From assembly GCA_963846165.1 (NCBI GenBank), contig CAWJUU010000005.1, forward strand, positions 558,001 through 622,000: a stretch of 64,000 nt of DNA, read 5' to 3'. Positions 55,997 through 63,280 of this stretch are shown piece after piece. This DNA comes from WHSW01 sp963846165. Lineage in GTDB: Bacteria > Actinomycetota > Thermoleophilia > Solirubrobacterales > 70-9. The stretch's first letter is position 1. Every line of letters begins with the position of its first letter. The notes under the pieces were generated by a model that was given only the letters and a program-made list of their open reading frames with translations, was not told the DNA's origin and did not search any database. The position numbers and the translations under genes are program-made.

Positions 55997-56305
55997 ATGG
56001 CCAAGACCAAGAAGAAGCCTGACAAGCGCCTATACGACGCGTTGCGACATAGCGGCGTCCGAAAGAAGACCGCTAGCCGCGTTTCCGAAGCCCTTCCAGC
56101 CAAGGGTTCAAAGAGGCCGACGAAGGCTCACCAGATCGCAGATCAGCTGCACACGGCGGCGGACTCGATTCGCGAACGCGCAGGAGGCGGATCACGCAAG
56201 CGCTCCAAGGCCGCCAAGAAGGCGGCGCGAACGCGTAAGGCAAACACGGCGAGCCGTCGGCGCTCAGCCCGAAAGGGCGCGAAGTCGCGGCGCGACCGTA
56301 CCTAA
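55997..56305 (+). CDS. Lysine/arginine-rich, histone-like small protein
   Basis: This 102-residue protein starts MAKTKKKPDKRLYDALRHSGVRKKTASRVSEALPAKGSKRPTKAHQIADQLHTAADSIRERAGGG and ends in a very basic tail (KRSKAAKKAARTRKANTASRRRSARKGAKSRRDRT). The net charge is strongly positive, suggesting DNA or RNA binding (nucleoid-associated). The ATG at 55997 is chosen with AACGGAG upstream. It fits the same stress-related cluster as the DUF892 gene. Confidence 0.55.
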   Translation: MAKTKKKPDKRLYDALRHSGVRKKTASRVSEALPAKGSKRPTKAHQIADQLHTAADSIRERAGGGSRKRSKAAKKAARTRKANTASRRRSARKGAKSRRDRT

Positions 56306-56347
56306 AGTCAGGGCCGCCGGAGGGATCCGACGTTCCCGGCAAGCCGA

Positions 56348-56599
56348 TCAGCGGGAGCTCCCCGTGACCTCGGCATCGTGACCCGGCGGAAGCGCGAAAA
56401 CATCGCCCGGCCCGATCTCGAGCGTACTGCCGTCGTCCATGTGCACGGTCATGGCGCCGGAGATGCAGTAACCGGTTGCGCGCGGCGGCTGCTGTCGGCC
56501 CGGACTCTCGCTCTCCCTCGGCTTGGCAACTCGGGGCTGCACGATGGTTGCGCGACCGCCTCTTGTCGCCTGCGGCACCAAACGACCGCTGCGCGCCAT
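56348..56599 (-). pseudogene. Truncated cupin
   Basis: The frame keeps a cupin segment (PRATGYCISGAMTVHMDDGSTLEIGPGDVFALPPGHDAEV), about 50 residues of one beta-barrel half with an N-terminal tail that looks out of register. The rest of the cupin is missing. It is a fragment left by deletion, between the basic protein gene and tRNA fragments. Confidence 0.55.
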
Positions 56600-56664
56600 G
56601 TATCCGACATCGCGAGTCCGCAGGAGAATCCGCTTGGCAAGCGGCGCCTCGGCGACAAACGGAA

Positions 56665-56712
56665 CGGACCCGACAGGATTCGAACCTATGACCTTCCATT
56701 TCGTAGACGGAG
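56665..56712 (-). other. tRNA-Arg(ACG)-like 3' half
   Basis: On the minus strand the anticodon arm TCCGT-CTACGAA-ATGGA (anticodon ACG), a short variable loop and a paired T-arm ATAGG-TTCGAAT-CCTGT lead to CGGGTCCG, the 3' acceptor side. The D-arm and 5' acceptor are absent. This is a 3' half, not a tRNA. It is a typical integration footprint. Confidence 0.65.
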
Positions 56713-56806
56713 GCGATCCACAGCTGGCAACACTGTCGCGCGCACCGTCGCGCGGCGAGCCTGAGCATGCGGAAAAGCGCTCTGTTTAGCCGCTTGGTGC
56801 CCCCCA
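56713..56806. other. Short spacer between two tRNA fragments
   Basis: No complete 5' tRNA half was found for either fragment here. The spacer contains the start of an unusual frame, but nothing conserved. It appears to be junction DNA. Confidence 0.4.
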
Positions 56807-56872
56807 GCCGGCGGTCTCGAAAACCGTTAGTCGCGATTAGGCGGCTCGAGGATTCGAATCCTCCCCCTCCGC
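56807..56872 (+). other. tRNA-Ser(CGA)-like 3' portion
   Basis: The anticodon arm GGCGGTCTCGAAAACCG (anticodon CGA), then a long variable region typical of tRNA-Ser, then the T-arm GAGGATTCGAATCCTCC and the acceptor 3' side CCCTCCGC. No matching 5' half (it would begin GGAGGGG) lies upstream. A related fragment occurs at 58141-58203. It is probably an integration remnant. Confidence 0.65.
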
Positions 56873-57085
56873 TTTCTAGAAGACCGCCGCACGAGGCGGA
56901 TTTCCTCGCGAGGCTCGCCGCGATCGACGCGGATGTCGGCCGTACCCGCCGCCGCGGTCAAGCCGTTCAGCGCGTGCGTCGCCCAATCTGTCGATCGCGC
57001 GTCGATCGCACGGTACGCCGAAAGGGCTTCCAATCCCATGCCCCGGCCACGGCGTGGGTTGTCGGAAGGCTTTGCCTGGTTGATG
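56873..57085. other. Unassigned spacer before the sulfotransferase
   Basis: No conserved frame was recognised in 56873-57085; several reading frames are open on both strands without support. The sulfotransferase terminates at 57086. Confidence 0.4.
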
Positions 57086-58018
57086 TCACCACCCTAGGCG
57101 GCTCTCGGTGGGCGCCACAAGCGGCTCGATGCGCTCGACCGCGGCCCGGTTTTGCTCTCGCCATTTCCCGGGTCTCGGTGGGGTGAGCGTCGTCGGTCCC
57201 GGCGTGTTGGGCAGTGCAGCCGCTGCGTCCTCGACCCGGCCGCTGAAGGCGAGGCCGAGTTGCTCAAATACGCGTCGGGTCATCTCCACCGGGGAGCCGA
57301 CCAAGTCCTCGTAGGCCACGTCGAGCCACGAGTCCCGGTCGATGCTTTCGCGAGCCGTCAGCGCGGCCTCGTTGCTGGCGACGTATTGCCGCGCACAGAT
57401 CTCTTCGAGTGGCGAGAACCGGAGCTCGCGCCATCCGGGGACCAGGACGAAGCTCCACCGATTTCCGCTCAGCGGCCCGAGTCCCTCGAGTCGCTCGGGC
57501 AGACGGTAGGTGACGAACCGCGGCCTTGCCCTCCATCCCTCCATGAGCGAGCTCACATTGTCGGCTGCACGGCGACGAAGAAAGACGAACGAGGCGTCCG
57601 GAAACAGAGCCTGAAGGTAGGGGATCCGCAGGCAGTTCTCCGGCGTCTTGTCGACGAAGCGCCGGTCCCTGACCACGAGCCGAACCGCGAGGTTGACGTA
57701 CTGCCTCTCGCGGTCGCTGACGTCCTCCGCGCCGAGGGCATCCGAGTCCCAGGCCCGGTGCTTGGGGTGATGATGGGGCTGCCAAAGTATGTGTCCCTCG
57801 CCTTGCACGGAACGTAGCTCGGGGCTGCAGAGGAGCAGCTGAAGGAGGATGCTTGTGCCCGCCCGCGGGCAGCCGATGATGAGAACAGGCCCGTCCGGGG
57901 CCTGGACACGGGGAAGGACCACCGAAAGCGGCTGGGCCAACCTGGGGACGCTTCGTCGCACCCGCCAGAAAGCCCGCCGAGCGCGGAACGGGACGACGCG
58001 CCGAACGAGCGCCCTCAT
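57086..58018 (-). CDS. Sulfotransferase-family protein
   Basis: This protein of about 310 residues starts at ATG 58018 (MRALVRRVVPFRARRAFWR); ATG 58036 is also possible. The 5'-phosphosulfate-binding loop is LIIGCPRAGTSILLQL near residues 47-58, and the 3'-phosphate region is FVFLRRRAADNVSSLMEGW. The C-terminal part has LDVAYEDLVGSPVEMTRRVFEQLGL. It transfers sulfate from PAPS to a glycan or lipid, possibly an envelope product. It lies isolated among tRNA remnants, suggesting cargo. Confidence 0.8.
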   Translation of the reverse strand: MRALVRRVVPFRARRAFWRVRRSVPRLAQPLSVVLPRVQAPDGPVLIIGCPRAGTSILLQLLLCSPELRSVQGEGHILWQPHHHPKHRAWDSDALGAEDVSDRERQYVNLAVRLVVRDRRFVDKTPENCLRIPYLQALFPDASFVFLRRRAADNVSSLMEGWRARPRFVTYRLPERLEGLGPLSGNRWSFVLVPGWRELRFSPLEEICARQYVASNEAALTARESIDRDSWLDVAYEDLVGSPVEMTRRVFEQLGLAFSGRVEDAAAALPNTPGPTTLTPPRPGKWREQNRAAVERIEPLVAPTESRLGW

Positions 58019-58140
58019 CGTATCCACCTTATCCACCTAGGACTCTCGAACTCCGAAAACGGGACGATCGCAAACCGATCGCACCAGCAGCGGGCTCTGT
58101 TTGAAAGAGCCCGCAACTCGACCACTTCATCGCTCCACGA

Positions 58141-58203
58141 TGCTCGTCTCGAAAACCGTTACGGGCGTCTTCTCGTCCATCGAGGTTCGAATACCCTTGC
58201 TAA
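58141..58203 (+). other. Decayed tRNA-Ser-like 3' fragment
   Basis: TGCTCGTCTCGAAAACCG repeats the CGA anticodon arm of 56807-56872 (13-base match CGAAAACCGTTA-like), and a T-arm GAGGTTCGAATACCC lies further on. The T-stem is imperfect and the acceptor is lost. It is a second, more degraded copy of the same tRNA end, about 1.3 kb from the first. Confidence 0.55.
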
Positions 58204-58517
58204 TGAAGCCTCGATGCCCAGGAGAGGAGCGCCCCGGGTACGCCTCCACAGACGTGGATCGCCGCTGTAGTCCCGCAGGCCGAATTGCGGTCCGGACACA
58301 CGCGGAGCACGGTCACGTCCGTGACCTCGAACTGTTGGCTCGCTGCGGCTTGAGCTGCCATCGGGGAGGCGGGGTTTTCGTCGTCCGGTTTTGAGCCCCT
58401 CGGTGTGCCTCCCCGAGGCCTACGTCCATGCTTCTATGCGGCCGTGCGGGTTAGCCCTGTTGCCCCGACAGTTGCCCTCGTCGCGGACTGTCGCCGTTTC
58501 AGCCGGCCGCCGTAAAC
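58204..58517. other. Gap of about 300 bases, decayed sequence
   Basis: No gene is supported. A weak open frame with Cys-rich codons is present but has no start signal. It lies between the tRNA-Ser remnant and the terminator. Confidence 0.4.
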
Positions 58518-58547
58518 GAGAAAACCCCGCCTGAGCGGGGCTTTCTC
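58518..58547. terminator. Intrinsic-type terminator hairpin
   Basis: GAGAAAACCCCGC (58518-58530) pairs with GCGGGGCTTTCTC (58535-58547) around a CTGA loop, with a T-rich 3' part. The symmetry lets it work from both strands. It looks like the terminator of a former tRNA or of the previous unit, and isolates the next operon's promoter. Confidence 0.75.
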
Positions 58548-58576
58548 AAGTGCCGACGAGCCTGAAACAGCGGCCC

Positions 58577-58620
58577 GACATGCAGACTGTATGTATGTTA
58601 CAAACCGACAGCCTGCATGT
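58577..58620. promoter_or_regulatory. TetR-type double operator before the NTF2-NTF2-hydrolase operon
   Basis: The 18-mer GACATGCAGACTGTATGT (58577-58594) is identical to 47710-47727. A second related half-site-rich copy ACCGACAGCCTGCATGT (58604-58620) matches the palindrome at 14 of 17 positions. Their centres lie 26 bp apart, and the operon starts at 58649. Repression by the TetR at 47121-47714 is the simplest reading. Confidence 0.65.
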
Positions 58621-58648
58621 TAGTTCCCGACCCGGAGAGGACCCGAAC

Positions 58649-59083
58649 GTGAGCACGACCACCACGGAGACCGCCATCGAGACCCTGATCCGCGACTACG
58701 TCGCCGCCTGGGAGTCGCGCGATCCCGATCGGATCGCCTCCCACCACGCCCCCGGCGGCATCTTCCAGCTTCACTCCGGCAACGCCGGCCCGGTCGAGGG
58801 CCGCGAGGCGATCCGCGACGCCTTCGCCGCCTTCCTGACCCAGTTCCCCGACCTCGCCTTCGTCGAGCAGGAGCTGATCGAGGGCGAGTGGGGCTGGGTC
58901 GTTCGCTGGCGCATGAGCGGCACGCTCGCGGTGCCGTTCGAGGTCGGCGACCGAGTCGCCGAGCCCGGAGCTAGGTTCGAGGTCGACGCGATCGACATGA
59001 TCACCGCGTCGCGAGGCCGGATCGACGCCAAGCACACCTACCTCGACTGGCAGGCGGCGCTCGAGCAGATCGGACTCGGATGA
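58649..59083 (+). CDS. NTF2/SnoaL-like protein
   Basis: This 144-residue protein starts at GTG 58649 after GGAGAGG. The NTF2-like fold has ETLIRDYVAAWESRDPDRIASHHAPGGIFQLHSGN at the N-terminus, with Asp and His residues lining the pocket. It overlaps the next gene by 4 bases. It is first in a three-gene operon with another NTF2-like protein and a hydrolase, so probably part of a small-molecule degradation or conversion route. Confidence 0.8.
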   Translation: MSTTTTETAIETLIRDYVAAWESRDPDRIASHHAPGGIFQLHSGNAGPVEGREAIRDAFAAFLTQFPDLAFVEQELIEGEWGWVVRWRMSGTLAVPFEVGDRVAEPGARFEVDAIDMITASRGRIDAKHTYLDWQAALEQIGLG

Positions 59084-59589
59084 GCACCGCGACGGAGGGC
59101 GAGACGACCCGCTCGGCGGCGCAGTGGCTCGAGGCGTTCGCCGAGGGCTGGCGCGCGCCCGCCGACGCCGACAGCTTCTGCGATCTCTTCGAGCCGCTGC
59201 TCGCCGACGAGATGCGGCTCGTCCAGCCGCAGCTTCCGGACCTGGTCGGCAAGCGCGGGTTTCGCGAGGGCTTTGCCCGGCCGCTGTTCTCGCTCCTCGA
59301 CGAGATCCGCGGAACGGTCGAATCGTGGGCGGTCGCCGAGCACGGAGCCGACGAGGTCCTGTTCGCCGAGCTGACGATCCGCGCCACGCTCTCGGGCCGG
59401 CCGGTGGAGCTGCGGACGATCGACAGGATCACGATCCGCAACGGGCTTGCGGTAGAACGGGTTGCCAGTCTCGATCCGCTGCCATTGCTCGGCGCCGTGG
59501 CGCGCACGCCACGTTCGTGGCCGTCGTTCGCCAGGATTCAGCTCGCACACCTCAGACACGCGATCGCAAGCAAAGGAGCGCATCGATGA
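59080..59589 (+). CDS. NTF2-like protein
   Basis: This 169-residue protein has the cone-shaped NTF2 layout: QWLEAFAEGWRAPADADSFCDLFEPLLADEMRLVQPQLPDLVGKRGFREGF, then strands with FAELTIRATLSGRPVELRTIDRITIRNGLAVERVASLDPL. It overlaps its neighbours at both ends by 4 bases (ATGA). It may act with the preceding NTF2-like protein as a heteromer; that is inferred from coupling. Confidence 0.75.
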   Translation: MSTATEGETTRSAAQWLEAFAEGWRAPADADSFCDLFEPLLADEMRLVQPQLPDLVGKRGFREGFARPLFSLLDEIRGTVESWAVAEHGADEVLFAELTIRATLSGRPVELRTIDRITIRNGLAVERVASLDPLPLLGAVARTPRSWPSFARIQLAHLRHAIASKGAHR

Positions 59590-60449
59590 CGGCCACCAGC
59601 AACGGCAACCGGGCAACCATGCAGGTCCCTGAGGGGACGATCGCCTACCGCGAGCTCGGCGCGGGCGAGCCGATCCTCTTCGTCCACGGCCTACTCGTCG
59701 ACGGACGTCTCTGGGAGGGCGTCGCCGAGCAGCTCGCGGGCGACCATCGCTGCATCGTGCCCGACTGGCCGATGGGCTCGCACCGGATCGCGATGGATCC
59801 CGAGGCGGACCTCACCCCGACCGGGATGGCGAACACGGTCGTGTCATTCATGGATGCACTCGGGCTCGAGCGCGCGACCGTGGTCGGCAACGACAGTGGC
59901 GGCGCGATCTCGCAGATCGTCACCGCCAACCACCCGGGGCGGGTCGAGCGACTCGTGCTTACCAACTGCGACACGTTCGAGCACTTCCCACCATTCCCGT
60001 TCAGCCTCATGCCCGTGATCGCGCGGCTGCCGGGCGGGATGACGGCGCTCGCGGCGCCGTTTCGGATCGGCGCCGTCGCCAGGACCACCTACGGAATGCT
60101 CGCCCGGCATCCGATCGCGCCGGAACTGGTCGCCGACTGGCTCGTCCCGACGCTCACCGATCAGGCGATCAAGCACGACGTGCGCAAGTTCACCGCCGGC
60201 GCCCACAAGCGCTACACGATCGAGGCGGCGGAGAAGCTGCGCTCGTTCGAGCGGCCGGTGCGCTTCGCCTGGGCGACCGAGGATCGCTTCTTCAAGCTCT
60301 CAGACGCCGAGCGGCTCGCCGCGATGGTGCCCGACGCCCGCATCGAGCGGATTGCCGATGCGGGGACGTTCGTCCCCCTCGACCAGCCGCGCCGCGTCGC
60401 CGAGCTGATCGCCGGGTTCGTCAGCGAGGAGGTCCCCAGCGCGGCCTAA
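59586..60449 (+). CDS. Alpha/beta-fold hydrolase with Asp nucleophile and no obvious catalytic His
   Basis: This 287-residue protein has the oxyanion motif FVHGLLVDGRLW (residues about 32-43) and the elbow VVGNDSGGAIS with Asp103 as the nucleophile. At the position of the catalytic His (usually DAGHF) it has DAGTF, with Thr261 (codon ACG at 60366-60368). Some dehalogenase-like subfamilies share a TFV or similar, so the triad may be completed elsewhere or the protein may be a non-classical enzyme. It is the last gene of the TetR-linked operon. Confidence 0.8.
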   Translation: MTATSNGNRATMQVPEGTIAYRELGAGEPILFVHGLLVDGRLWEGVAEQLAGDHRCIVPDWPMGSHRIAMDPEADLTPTGMANTVVSFMDALGLERATVVGNDSGGAISQIVTANHPGRVERLVLTNCDTFEHFPPFPFSLMPVIARLPGGMTALAAPFRIGAVARTTYGMLARHPIAPELVADWLVPTLTDQAIKHDVRKFTAGAHKRYTIEAAEKLRSFERPVRFAWATEDRFFKLSDAERLAAMVPDARIERIADAGTFVPLDQPRRVAELIAGFVSEEVPSAA

Positions 60450-60478
60450 GCGCTCGGCGGCGGGCTTCGCAGCCCCCC

Positions 60479-60501
60479 GCGCCGGCGGCGCGCGCCGGCG
60501 C
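60479..60501. terminator. GC-rich hairpin between convergent genes
   Basis: GCGCCGGC (60479-60486) and GCCGGCGC (60494-60501) form an 8-bp stem with a 7-base loop in the 68-bp gap between the convergent hydrolase and ETF-QO genes. No T-run follows, so termination by it is plausible but not certain. Confidence 0.5.
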
Positions 60502-60517
60502 GCTGAGCGGGCCGGGC

Positions 60518-62233
60518 TTACGTCTCCTGGTAAAGCGGCCCGTCGCCGCCCTCGGGCATCGTCAGCCGCCCGCCCTTGGCGTTGATCGCGCCGCACTGGA
60601 CGCAGTTCGATGCGGTCACGTGGACGTCGACCTCGGCGGCGCCGTTGGCGAGCTGGTCCTCGGGGACCTCGTAGACCTGCGCCGGGCAGAGGTTGACCCA
60701 GGTCTTGGCAAGCTCGCGCGGGACGTGGCTTTGGACCTTGACATGATTGGGGGCATCGTCGCGGGTCGCGTTGCCCGAGAGGAAGACCGAGTCGAGCTTG
60801 TTGAAGGTGAGCTTGTTGTCGGGCTCGGGATAGTGCTTGTCGGCACCGCCGTCGGCCATCTCGATCTCGGTGTCGGGCTCGTAGCGCCAGCGGCCGCCCG
60901 GGAACAGGCCCTTGGTGATCGTCATCGCGCTCGCGACCGCGCCGCCGACGAAGAAGCCCTTCGAGAACGGTGCGCGCATGTTGCGCGACTCGAACAGGTC
61001 GGCGTCAATCTGCGACTTGCGCACCCGCTCGTCGTAGCCGTCGAGGTTGACCGAGTCGTTGCGCAGCGCCGCGACGATCGCCTCGGCCGCGTAGATCCCC
61101 GCGTGCATCGCGTAGTGGATGCCCTTCAGGGTCGGGACGTTGACCATGTTCGCCGCGTCTCCGGCGATCGCCATCCCCGGCACCGAGAGGCTGCGCGGCA
61201 TCGAGTAGTAGCCGCCCGACGGGATCGTCTTCGCGCCCCAGGCGACCCGCTTGCCGTTGTAGAGCATCTTGGCGACGAACGGGTGCGTCTTCAACTCCTG
61301 GAGCAGGTCGTGGCAGGAGAGGGTCGAGTCGGTGTAGTCGAGCCCGATCACCAGCCCGATGCAGAGCTTGTCCTCCCCCATCGGGTAGATGAAGCTGCCG
61401 CCGAACTCGTTCCACTTCGCCCGCTTGCGAAGCGGCCACCCCATCGTGTGGATGACCCGGTCGAGCGGCTTGGTCACCTCCCAGACCTCCTTCACCCCAA
61501 GCTCCCAGCGCACCGGCAACGAGCCTTGGAGGTCGAAGTGGTCGAGCGCACTCTGGGTCAGGTGGCCGAGCGTGCCCTCGGCGAGCACGGTCATCTTGGC
61601 GACCACGTCCGAGCCGGGCTCGAAGTTGGCCAGCGGCTCGCCGTCCTTGCCGCGGCCGCGATCGCCCGAGCGGATCCCCTTCACGATCCGGTCTTCGACC
61701 AAGAGCTTGTCGGCGACCGTCTCGGTGAGGATGTAGGCGCCCTTCTCCTCCGCCTGCTCGGCGAGGAAGCGCGAGAGCTTGGAGACCGAGATCACGTAGT
61801 TGCCGTGATTTCGGAAGTTGGGCGGCATCGGCTTCAGTGGCAGCGCCGAGCGCTTGGTCAGCAGGTAGACGGCGTCCTTGGTCACCTCCTGGAAGGCGAA
61901 CGGCCAGTCGGCGGGGTCGAGGTCGGGGAACAGCTCCCTCATCGCCGACGGCTTCATGTTCGCGCCGCTGAGCGCGTGTGCCCCGCTCACCTTGCCCTTC
62001 TCGACCACCGCCACCGGCACCTCGCCGAGCTTCTCGGCCAGCTCCGGCTCGTCGTCGAGCAGGTCGAGGAGCCGGTTCGCGCAGGCGAGGCCCGCCGGGC
62101 CGCCGCCGACGATCGCCACCCCGACCTCGATCCGCTCCTCCTCGGGATCGGTCGGCGCCGTGATCAGGCTGCGCTCGTCGAACGGAGGCGGGTACTTCTG
62201 CGGCTCGACTGCTGCTCCGGACGGTGGTGTCAT
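60518..62233 (-). CDS. Electron transfer flavoprotein-quinone oxidoreductase
   Basis: This 571-residue membrane-associated flavoprotein passes electrons from ETF to (mena)quinone. The FAD-binding motif VAIVGGGPAGLACANRLL is near residue 40, and the substrate domain has GGSFIYPMGEDKLCIGLVIGLDYTD and AGDAANMVNVPTLKGIHYAM. The C-terminal ferredoxin-like part keeps NLCPAQVYE and SNCVQC, but the fourth Cys of the usual CxxCxxC segment is Ala/Ile (CVQCGAINAKGG). The cluster may have three Cys ligands. It follows etfA in the operon by 7 bases. Confidence 0.9.
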   Translation of the reverse strand: MTPPSGAAVEPQKYPPPFDERSLITAPTDPEEERIEVGVAIVGGGPAGLACANRLLDLLDDEPELAEKLGEVPVAVVEKGKVSGAHALSGANMKPSAMRELFPDLDPADWPFAFQEVTKDAVYLLTKRSALPLKPMPPNFRNHGNYVISVSKLSRFLAEQAEEKGAYILTETVADKLLVEDRIVKGIRSGDRGRGKDGEPLANFEPGSDVVAKMTVLAEGTLGHLTQSALDHFDLQGSLPVRWELGVKEVWEVTKPLDRVIHTMGWPLRKRAKWNEFGGSFIYPMGEDKLCIGLVIGLDYTDSTLSCHDLLQELKTHPFVAKMLYNGKRVAWGAKTIPSGGYYSMPRSLSVPGMAIAGDAANMVNVPTLKGIHYAMHAGIYAAEAIVAALRNDSVNLDGYDERVRKSQIDADLFESRNMRAPFSKGFFVGGAVASAMTITKGLFPGGRWRYEPDTEIEMADGGADKHYPEPDNKLTFNKLDSVFLSGNATRDDAPNHVKVQSHVPRELAKTWVNLCPAQVYEVPEDQLANGAAEVDVHVTASNCVQCGAINAKGGRLTMPEGGDGPLYQET

Positions 62234-62240
62234 CGAGCGG

Positions 62241-63221
62241 TCAGCCGGCCCGTTTCGCTTTCAGCGCTTCGGTCAGCTTCGGCAGGATCTTGTGCAGGTC
62301 GCCGACCACCCCGAGGTCGCAGAACTCGAAGATCGGGGCGTTCGGGTCCTTGTTGACGGCGAGGATGTTCTCGGAGTTCTGCATCCCGACCTTGTGCTGG
62401 ATCGCGCCCGAGATCCCGGCCGCGAGGTAGAGCTTCGGCGCAACCGTCTTGCCGGTCTGGCCGATCTGTGCTGCGTAGGGATACCAGCCGGCGTCGACGA
62501 CCGCGCGGGTGGCGGCGACGGCGCCCCCGAGCGCCTCGGCGAGGTCCTCGGCGAGCTTGAAGTTGTCCTTCTCGCCGAGGCCGCGACCGCCGCCGACGAG
62601 GATCTCCGCGTCCTCGATGTTGACGTCGGCGCCCCGCTGCTCGCCACGCTGGCGCATGCGGGCCTTGGTCGACCAATCCGAGAGCTCGACCTCGACCTCG
62701 ACCACCTCGGCCTGGCCGCTGCCGCCCTCTGCGATGTCGAAGGCGTTCAGCCGGCCGATGATGATCCCGGGCTCGCCGACGTAGCCGACGTCGACGATCG
62801 CGGAGTCCTGGAGCACGGGTCGCTCGGCGACGAGCTTGCCGTCGACGGCCTTGACCGCGGTCACCTCCATGGTCACGCCGGCGTCCAGCCTCGCGGTCAA
62901 GCCGGCGCCGATCTCGAACCCGAGCAGGCCGCCGCCGAAGAGCGCGTAGGAGTACCCCTCGTCGCGAATGACGGACGCCATGACGTCGACGACCGGCTGC
63001 GCGAGGCCCTCCGGCACCGCCTTGGCGCGGTGGACCTTGCTCGCGCCGTAGGCGCCGAGGCCCGCCGCGGCCTCGTCGGAGACGTCGCCGACGACGACCA
63101 CGCCCGCCTCGGAACCGAGCTCGCCGGCGAGCTTCGCCGCCTCCGAGATCGCCCCGAGGGAGTTCTTGTTGAAGTCGCCCTCGTCGTCGTGGAGGGCGTA
63201 GACCAGGATTCCACCGGACAC
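62241..63221 (-). CDS. etfA: Electron transfer flavoprotein, alpha subunit
   Basis: This 326-residue FAD-carrying subunit ends with the family signature YLAAGISGAIQHKVGMQNSENILAVNKDPNAPIFEFCDLGVVGDL, and has LVGGGRGLGEKDNFKLAEDLAEALGGAVAATRAVVDAGW. The FAD site is thus complete. It is followed by ETF-QO and preceded by etfB, the usual order. Confidence 0.95.
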   Translation of the reverse strand: MSGGILVYALHDDEGDFNKNSLGAISEAAKLAGELGSEAGVVVVGDVSDEAAAGLGAYGASKVHRAKAVPEGLAQPVVDVMASVIRDEGYSYALFGGGLLGFEIGAGLTARLDAGVTMEVTAVKAVDGKLVAERPVLQDSAIVDVGYVGEPGIIIGRLNAFDIAEGGSGQAEVVEVEVELSDWSTKARMRQRGEQRGADVNIEDAEILVGGGRGLGEKDNFKLAEDLAEALGGAVAATRAVVDAGWYPYAAQIGQTGKTVAPKLYLAAGISGAIQHKVGMQNSENILAVNKDPNAPIFEFCDLGVVGDLHKILPKLTEALKAKRAG

Positions 63222-63280
63222 TTAGAACACCTGCCTTGCCAGGCGGGCAAACATGCTTTCGCGCCTTGCGTCGCTCACCA

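Noticed and set aside
56665..56872. Functional tRNA-Arg and tRNA-Ser genes
   Set aside because: Both lack the 5' acceptor strand and D-arm; only 3' portions are present.
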